From positions 1 to 6,364 of the forward strand of contig CAPNGW010000144.1 in the NCBI GenBank assembly GCA_948665105.1: DNA of 6,364 nucleotides. The letters run 5' to 3'. This DNA comes from an uncultured Lachnospiraceae bacterium. GTDB taxonomy: Bacteria; Bacillota; Clostridia; Lachnospirales; Lachnospiraceae. The translations under genes and the position numbers were made by a program. Below are positions 1-3,934 of the stretch, in pieces. Each line of letters opens with the position of its first letter. Position 1 is the first letter of the stretch. The notes under the pieces are model-generated. The model made no database searches. It was given only the letters and a program-made list of their open reading frames with translations, and had not been told where the DNA came from.

Positions 1-236
1 CCAATGCCCGCCCGTCTCCCGGCCTGGCCCACGCAGATGACGGCCTGGGGACAGCATTCCTCTATCTTCCTTGAAACCAATGTAAGAGAAGCGCCAAAGA
101 CAGTTGGCACCAGAAGCTTCTCTATGGTAATCCTGCCAATCTGCCCCGGCAGCCCCTTCACTGCCTCCCAGGCGGGGTTTATCTCCTCGCCGCCGAAGGG
201 CTCAAAGGCGGTAAGCAGTAATTTCACTCTGCTCAT
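1..236 (-). CDS. pcp: Pyrrolidone-carboxylate peptidase (pyroglutamyl peptidase I), N-terminal part only
   Basis: This cytosolic cysteine peptidase (family C15) removes N-terminal pyroglutamate from peptides. Only the first 78 codons are present; the gene runs off the window at base 1. The translation opens MSRVKLLLTAFEPFGGEEIN, the family's N-terminal signature (TxFxPFGGxxxNPxWEAV). It continues with LVPTVFG near residues 42-48 and ICVGQAGRR near 67-75, matching the conserved VGQAGGR segment with one Gly-to-Arg change. The window ends just before the catalytic Glu; the catalytic Cys and His also lie outside, so activity cannot be judged. The start is the ATG at 236-234, which shares an ATGA overlap with the recQ stop. 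A GGAGG at 244-248 sits 7 nt upstream, inside recQ. This arrangement indicates translational coupling in one operon with recQ. Identification rests on motif recognition and is firm despite truncation. Confidence 0.9.
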   Translation of the reverse strand, partial: MSRVKLLLTAFEPFGGEEINPAWEAVKGLPGQIGRITIEKLLVPTVFGASLTLVSRKIEECCPQAVICVGQAGRRAGI

Positions 237-2128
237 CTTGCTTCCTCCATCTCACCAAAATATAATTTTTCCGGTCTCCCTCCGGTAAAAGCACGGATTT
301 CCGCAAGGAACTGCTCTCCGTACTTTGCAAACTTATTTTCCCCCACCCCGATGACCTTAAGCATCCCGGCCTTGTTCACCGGTGCTTTGATGCACATATC
401 CACCAGGGTCTTATCGGAAAAAATAATGTAGGGCGGTACATGCTGTTCCCGGGCCAGCTCTGTCCGCAGTATCCTAAGCCGCTCAAAGAGCTCCAGTCCT
501 TTGCTGTTAAGAACGTCAGAACGGCGTTTTTGTACGGCAGTGGATTTTGATTTTTTGTCCGGTTTCGTATCCGTTTCGGGAGCCTTTTTACATTCCTTCC
601 ACAAAAAGGTACGGGTTCCGTTTTGGATTTCCTCCGCCGCCTTTGTCACTTTCAACAGGGCATACTTATCCGGCGTCACAGTAAGCAGCTCTTCCATCAG
701 CATCTGATTTATGATTTCCTTAACGCCTGCCTCCGACATATCCTTAAGGCTGCCGTAGGAAGCATACCTGGCCACGCCGTACTCCTTAAGCTTGGCCCGA
801 TTGTCTCCCACCAGGGTGCCGGCCACCACATTGATTCCGTACCGTCCCCGCAGCTCCACAATACAGTCAATGATATGCCTGGCCGCCTCTGTCATGTCGT
901 GCTGGATAAATTCCTTCTGACAGTTGGAGCAGTTCCCGCAGTCCTTTAAGCTTCTCTCTCCAAAATACCGGAGAATATAGGTGCGCAGACAATTTTTCGT
1001 CATGCAGTAATAGTTCATAATGCGCAGTCGTTCCTCATCCCTCTCCCGGATGGCAAGAAGCTCCTCCCGGGTGAAATCCGGATTCTGCTCCTTACTGTCC
1101 AAAAGGAAACGGTTCACCATCACATCCTGGGCTGAGTAGAGAAGGATACATTCTGACGCCTCCCCGTCCCGGCCTGCACGGCCTGCCTCCTGATAGTAAT
1201 TTTCCAGGCTCTGGGGCATGTTGTAATGAAGGACATAGCGCACGTTGGATTTGTCGATGCCCATGCCAAAAGCGTTTGTGGCAACCATCACCGGTGCCTT
1301 ATCATAGATAAAATCCTCCTGATTTTGCCGCCGTTCTTCACTGCCCAGGCCCGCGTGGTATCTGGTCACCGGTATCTCCTCCAAACGCAGATGGTCGTAA
1401 AGCATGTCCACATTTTTGCGGGTGGCGCAGTAGATAATTCCGCTGTCTCCGGGATGTGAGAGAACATAGTTTTTCACGTAGGCTTCCTTTTTCCTGGGTC
1501 TCTCCACCGCAAAATAGAGATTCTTCCGGTCAAAGCCTGTCACCAGAATTTCCGGCCCCGTAAGGCCAAGAACACAGATGATATCTTCCGTGACCCGCTC
1601 TGTGGCCGTGGCGGTGAAGGCGCTGACGATGGGGCGGACTCTCAAGGTTTTTATGAACTGCACAATCTTTAAGTAGCTGGGGCGAAAATCCTGTCCCCAC
1701 TGGGAAATACAGTGGGCCTCGTCCACCGTCACCATAGAGATTTCAACCTGGCCTGCAAAACGCAAAAACCCCGGCGTTTCCAAACGCTCGGGCGCCACAT
1801 AGATGATTTTATATACTCCTTTTGCCGCCAACACAAGGGCCTTTGATATCTGGGCTTCTGACAGAGAGCTGTTAATATAGGCGGCATGAATCCCCGCCTG
1901 GTTCAAGGCCTGAACCTGGTCCTTCATCAGAGAAATCAGCGGCGAAATCACCAGGGTAATGCCGGAAAGCAGCAAAGCCGGGACCTGATAGCAGATGGAT
2001 TTTCCTGCTCCGGTGGGCATAATGCCTAAAACGTCCTGGCCCCTTAAGGCAGCATCGATTAACAGCTCCTGGCCCTCCCGGAAGCAGTCATAACCAAAAT
2101 ATTTTTTTAGAATCTCAAATTTGTCCAT
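233..2128 (-). CDS. recQ: ATP-dependent DNA helicase RecQ
   Basis: A 631-residue 3'-5' superfamily 2 DNA helicase that unwinds forks, duplexes and recombination intermediates. All core elements are visible: a RecQ Q-motif (FREGQ, 16-20), Walker A PTGAGKS (38-44), Walker B DEAH (136-139) followed by the aromatic-rich loop SQWGQDFRPSY (142-152), motif III SAFTATAT (169-176), and motif VI QEAGRAGRDG (313-322). The zinc site is C380, C397, C400 and C403. It is followed by the RQC winged helix (about 408-505), a Lys-rich linker (about 511-536) and a C-terminal HRDC domain (about 539-614). The length is close to E. coli RecQ (about 609), and no key residue is missing, so it should be active. The ATG at 2128 has a purine-rich AGGGAAGGAA upstream (2141-2150) at a rather long spacing (about 13 nt). 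It lies 28 bp after atl and overlaps pcp by 4 bp. Confidence 0.97.
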   Translation of the reverse strand: MDKFEILKKYFGYDCFREGQELLIDAALRGQDVLGIMPTGAGKSICYQVPALLLSGITLVISPLISLMKDQVQALNQAGIHAAYINSSLSEAQISKALVLAAKGVYKIIYVAPERLETPGFLRFAGQVEISMVTVDEAHCISQWGQDFRPSYLKIVQFIKTLRVRPIVSAFTATATERVTEDIICVLGLTGPEILVTGFDRKNLYFAVERPRKKEAYVKNYVLSHPGDSGIIYCATRKNVDMLYDHLRLEEIPVTRYHAGLGSEERRQNQEDFIYDKAPVMVATNAFGMGIDKSNVRYVLHYNMPQSLENYYQEAGRAGRDGEASECILLYSAQDVMVNRFLLDSKEQNPDFTREELLAIRERDEERLRIMNYYCMTKNCLRTYILRYFGERSLKDCGNCSNCQKEFIQHDMTEAARHIIDCIVELRGRYGINVVAGTLVGDNRAKLKEYGVARYASYGSLKDMSEAGVKEIINQMLMEELLTVTPDKYALLKVTKAAEEIQNGTRTFLWKECKKAPETDTKPDKKSKSTAVQKRRSDVLNSKGLELFERLRILRTELAREQHVPPYIIFSDKTLVDMCIKAPVNKAGMLKVIGVGENKFAKYGEQFLAEIRAFTGGRPEKLYFGEMEEAR

Positions 2129-2156
2129 CTATGTATACAGTTCCTTCCCTGTTGTA

Positions 2157-2519
2157 TTAAATACCTTTCGCCTGGAAAAGCCGGTAAAGCTCCTCCGCCT
2201 CTTCCATGGTACTCCTCCAGCCATATTTTTTTAAGTCCGCCTTCCAGCCCTCTTTTGTGTGTTTCACAGTTACGCCCTCCCCTTCTAAAAGCTGCCTTTG
2301 AAGGTCCGCCGTCTCAAAGGCCATGGCTCCGCTCAAAATCCCTTTGGCGTTGACGATACGGTGGGCCGGCACATCCCCCACCCGGTTATGGGACAGGGCA
2401 TAGCCCACCTGTCTGGCATGCTTGGGCTGACCGCAGAGAAGGGCTATCTGACCGTAGGAAGCCACCCGTCCGAAGGGAATTTGGGCACAGACCAGCTCCA
2501 TACGTTTGTAAAAGTCCAT
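2157..2519 (-). CDS. Alkyltransferase-like protein (ATL; MGMT fold lacking the catalytic Cys)
   Basis: A 120-residue protein with the DNA-binding fold of O6-alkylguanine-DNA methyltransferases. Visible family features are the helix-turn-helix segment FGRVASYGQIA (16-26) with the pocket Tyr22, the arginine-finger motif ARQVG (35-39, Arg36), and the active-site-like block PAHRIVNAKG (51-60). The alkyl-acceptor Cys of PCHR is replaced by Ala52, so the protein cannot accept the alkyl group. Proteins of this kind (S. pombe Atl1 and E. coli YbaZ with PWHR, a Thermus homologue with PAHR) bind and flip O6-alkylguanine, block or replace MGMT, and direct lesions to nucleotide excision repair. The KKYGWR segment (97-102) resembles the Atl1 C-terminus; about 18 further acidic and aliphatic residues follow. 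The start at 2519 is chosen because AGGAGG (2528-2533) lies 7 nt upstream; an in-frame ATG six codons earlier would overlap that site. It is the first gene of the atl-recQ-pcp unit. Confidence 0.9.
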   Translation of the reverse strand: MDFYKRMELVCAQIPFGRVASYGQIALLCGQPKHARQVGYALSHNRVGDVPAHRIVNAKGILSGAMAFETADLQRQLLEGEGVTVKHTKEGWKADLKKYGWRSTMEEAEELYRLFQAKGI

Positions 2520-2527
2520 GGCGTGTT

Positions 2528-2533
2528 CCTCCT
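2528..2533 (-). promoter_or_regulatory. Ribosome binding site of the atl gene
   Basis: On the minus strand this reads AGGAGG, the full anti-16S complement, with 7 nt to the ATG at 2519. It decides between that start and an in-frame ATG six codons upstream. Confidence 0.85.
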
Positions 2534-2541
2534 GGCATGTG

Positions 2542-2654
2542 AAGTTATAGGGAAGTTCAAAGAGCTTTCCTACGATAGAATAAAAAACGCCCGGTATCGG
2601 GCACTTGGAGAATATTCTCCGCCGGATACCGGTGCGTTTGGAAAGCTATAACTT
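2542..2654. repeat. Extended imperfect inverted repeat surrounding the terminator
   Basis: The right arm 2625-2654 is continuous. It is complementary in sequence order to three separated left-arm blocks: 2585-2598 (the terminator stem), 2563-2570 (agctttcc against ggaaagct at 2640-2647) and 2542-2550 (aagttatag against ctataactt at 2646-2654). The outer two pairings share two bases on the right arm. The left blocks are separated by 14 and 12 unpaired bases. The lipoprotein stop codon falls at the outer end of the right arm. This could be an elaborated terminator, a decayed small mobile repeat, or partly chance. No target-site duplication was evident. Confidence 0.45.
2582..2639 (-). terminator. 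Rho-independent terminator of the lipoprotein gene
   Basis: Read on the minus strand, the arm AAACGCACCGGTATC (2639-2625) pairs with GATACCGGGCGTTT (2598-2585), with a single unpaired A as the only flaw. The run of T extends through 2587-2582 and continues TATT. The apical part contains a perfect 14-base palindrome, GGAGAATATTCTCC (2607-2620), that can stack on the main stem. It begins 14 bases after the lipoprotein TAA, so it ends that transcript. On the plus strand there is no matching T-run, so it should work in one direction only. It separates the lipoprotein gene from the atl operon. Confidence 0.9.
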
Positions 2655-3055
2655 TAATCAGCAGTATACTCCACTGTATAAAGCTCACTGTCATCAGCAT
2701 TGAGGTATTTGATAACAACCACAGGATCCTTCACCTTAATCTCTGACTTCAGAGCTTTGGCAATGGTTTTAAAGGCAGCTTCCTGTGAAGCCATTCCCTC
2801 TTCCAGGCCGGCCTTGATGCTGCCGTCTGCATCGTCAAGCTGAGTCTCAAATTTGTAAGTGTAAATCAGCTTGTTATCTTCACCGGTAACTGTCATGGAC
2901 ATGCCTGAGCCTTCCAGCTGACTAAGAGTGGCATCCAGCTGGGATTTCACCTCCGGCTTATCCAGATAATCCTGAACACTTCCGGCTTTTCCACCGCAGG
3001 CTGCGATAGAGAGCGCCATAACAAGAGACAATACAACTGCTACTAATTTCTTCAT
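2654..3055 (-). CDS. Small secreted lipoprotein of unknown function (possibly DUF4854-like)
   Basis: A 133-residue predicted lipoprotein. It starts MKKLVAVVLSLVMALSIAAC: Lys2-Lys3, a hydrophobic stretch, and a lipobox (IAAC) placing lipidated Cys20 at the mature N-terminus on the outer face of the membrane. The mature part (about 113 residues) has no catalytic motif that I can see. It shows an amphipathic stretch (SVQDYLDKPEVKSQL), a central segment DNKLIYTYKFE (60-70), a helical middle part, and a C-terminal strand pattern VVVIKYLNADDSELYTVEY. This layout resembles small clostridial lipoproteins grouped as DUF4854; that assignment is from memory. The ATG at 3055 is preferred over an in-frame ATG at 3121. 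It has AAGGAG 9 nt upstream and begins the signal peptide, while the upstream ATG falls at the predicted transcription start. Its own promoter and terminator make it a single-gene unit. Confidence 0.85.
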   Translation of the reverse strand: MKKLVAVVLSLVMALSIAACGGKAGSVQDYLDKPEVKSQLDATLSQLEGSGMSMTVTGEDNKLIYTYKFETQLDDADGSIKAGLEEGMASQEAAFKTIAKALKSEIKVKDPVVVIKYLNADDSELYTVEYTAD

Positions 3056-3064
3056 TTCATAACA

Positions 3065-3070
3065 CTCCTT
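3065..3070 (-). promoter_or_regulatory. Ribosome binding site of the lipoprotein gene
   Basis: Minus-strand AAGGAG with 9 nt to the ATG at 3055. It supports that start over the ATG 22 codons upstream, whose added residues would bury the signal peptide. Confidence 0.85.
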
Positions 3071-3090
3071 TTCTTTTGAGTTTTTTGCAA

Positions 3091-3118
3091 AACAGATATA
3101 TGACTGACATACTCTGTT
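3091..3118 (-). promoter_or_regulatory. Possible 5'-leader hairpin of the lipoprotein mRNA
   Basis: In the minus-strand transcript AACAGA (3118-3113) pairs with TCTGTT (3096-3091). Inside this, TATG (3111-3108) pairs with CATA (3102-3099) around a 5-base loop, with a small asymmetric internal bulge. It starts only a few bases from the predicted transcript 5' end and leaves the ribosome site free. A stabilising 5' hairpin is a reasonable reading. Only four T follow, so a terminator or attenuator is less likely. The stem is mostly A/T and could be incidental. Confidence 0.4.
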
Positions 3119-3127
3119 CAAAGGTTA

Positions 3128-3156
3128 ATTATAGTCATCATTCGACAATTTGTCAA
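3128..3156 (-). promoter_or_regulatory. Consensus sigma-A promoter of the lipoprotein gene
   Basis: The minus strand reads TTGACA (3156-3151), a 17-base spacer, then TATAAT (3133-3128): a perfect match to both hexamers at the ideal spacing. The stretch upstream of -35 (about 3168-3180) is A/T-rich (ATAAAAATTATTT) and could act as an UP element. Transcription should begin around 3120-3122, giving a leader of about 65 nt before the ATG at 3055. Such a promoter predicts high basal expression unless repressed. Confidence 0.92.
3144..3154. promoter_or_regulatory. Short dyad over the -35 box, possible operator
   Basis: The bases GACAATTTGTC form a perfect 5-1-5 inverted repeat covering part of the -35 hexamer and the first spacer bases. 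A repressor bound here would occlude the promoter. It is short and A/T-rich and partly forced by the TTGACA sequence itself, so chance is a real alternative. I do not recognise it as the site of a named regulator. Confidence 0.3.
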
Positions 3157-3232
3157 CAATTCTGCACAAATAATTTTTATAAAATCCATCGTATTATTAT
3201 CCCATCATAAATAATTTCATATTTGCAGTTCT

Positions 3233-3934
3233 CTACTCCACTTTCAACATCCTGTATCCCACACCGATGTGGGTCTGTATATATTGGGGTGAACCGGCTT
3301 CCTTCTCGATTTTCTTCCGGAGGCCGGCCATGAATACCCGCAAGGATGCTATGTCGTTCTCCCAGCTGCTTCCCCATATCTTCTGGGTGATGAAAGAATG
3401 GGTCAGCACCTTGCCTGTATTTGCCGACAGCAGGCATAAAAGCTTATATTCTATGGGTGTTAAATGAAGCTCCTCCTGGTCAAGATAAGCACAGCCAGCG
3501 GCATAGTCAATCTTAAGCTTCCCGTTTGTAAAAACAGAAGCCTCCGCCAATGATTCGCTCTTCATCATGATAAGCCGCCTTTGGATTACCCGCAGGCGGG
3601 CCAAAAGCTCCTCCACAGAAAAAGGCTTTGTCAGGTAATCATCGGCTCCAGCGTCAAGAGCGTCAATTTTGTCCGTATCCTCACTTCGGGCGCTGATGAC
3701 AATGATTGGCATATTGGACCAGGTGCGTACTTTTTGAATCACCTCCACGCCGTCCATATCCGGAAGCCCCAAATCAAGCAGGACAATCTCCGGATTGTGG
3801 GAGGAGGCTTCCAAAATAGCGGAGGCGCCACTTGGCGCAGTGAGGTAGCGGTAATCATGGGCCTTTAACGTCGTTGTGATTAAATTTCTCACAGAGGAAT
3901 CGTCCTCCACAACCAGAACCAACGGTTTATTCAT
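3233..3934 (-). CDS. kdpE: KDP operon response regulator KdpE (OmpR/PhoB family)
   Basis: A 233-residue cytosolic DNA-binding response regulator that, when phosphorylated by KdpD, activates the high-affinity potassium pump operon. The receiver domain (about 1-120) has the acidic cluster E10-D11-D12, phosphoacceptor D54 in LLDLGLPDMDG, switch S81 in VISAR, and K103 in the LTKPF motif. The C-terminal winged helix (about 130-230) carries LTPIEYKLLCLL, the recognition-helix region SLRVFMAGLRKKIE and the terminal GVGYRM hairpin of OmpR proteins. The ATG at 3934 lies inside the end of kdpD (8 bp overlap, ATGAATAA). GGGGAGG at 3944-3950 is upstream, about 9 nt from the start. This overlap and the strong kdpD partner favour KdpE over other OmpR-type regulators. 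No clear terminator follows the stop codon. Confidence 0.94.
   Translation of the reverse strand: MNKPLVLVVEDDSSVRNLITTTLKAHDYRYLTAPSGASAILEASSHNPEIVLLDLGLPDMDGVEVIQKVRTWSNMPIIVISARSEDTDKIDALDAGADDYLTKPFSVEELLARLRVIQRRLIMMKSESLAEASVFTNGKLKIDYAAGCAYLDQEELHLTPIEYKLLCLLSANTGKVLTHSFITQKIWGSSWENDIASLRVFMAGLRKKIEKEAGSPQYIQTHIGVGYRMLKVE

Noticed and set aside
4..288. Open plus-strand frame of 94 codons at the window start
   Set aside because: It is antisense to pcp and the end of recQ, whose minus-strand products carry clear family motifs. It has no recognisable domain or ribosome site.
2544..2572. Promoter for the atl operon with TATAAC as -10 box
   Set aside because: TATAAC at 2549-2544 is a fair -10, but at 16-18 base spacing the best -35 matches only about half of TTGACA. 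The operon may have a weak or activated promoter, or rely on read-through.
2607..2620. Perfect palindrome GGAGAATATTCTCC as a regulator binding site
   Set aside because: It sits in the apical part of the terminator hairpin and does not match the Firmicute LexA, Fur or PerR sites I know, so RNA structure explains it better.
3056..3121. N-terminal extension of the lipoprotein to the ATG at 3121
   Set aside because: That ATG falls at the predicted transcription start, has no ribosome site, and would place 22 residues ahead of a normal signal peptide.
3193..3215. Hairpin ATTATT/AATAAT after kdpE as a terminator
   Set aside because: The stem is six A/T pairs with no G/C and no proper T-run; too weak to call.
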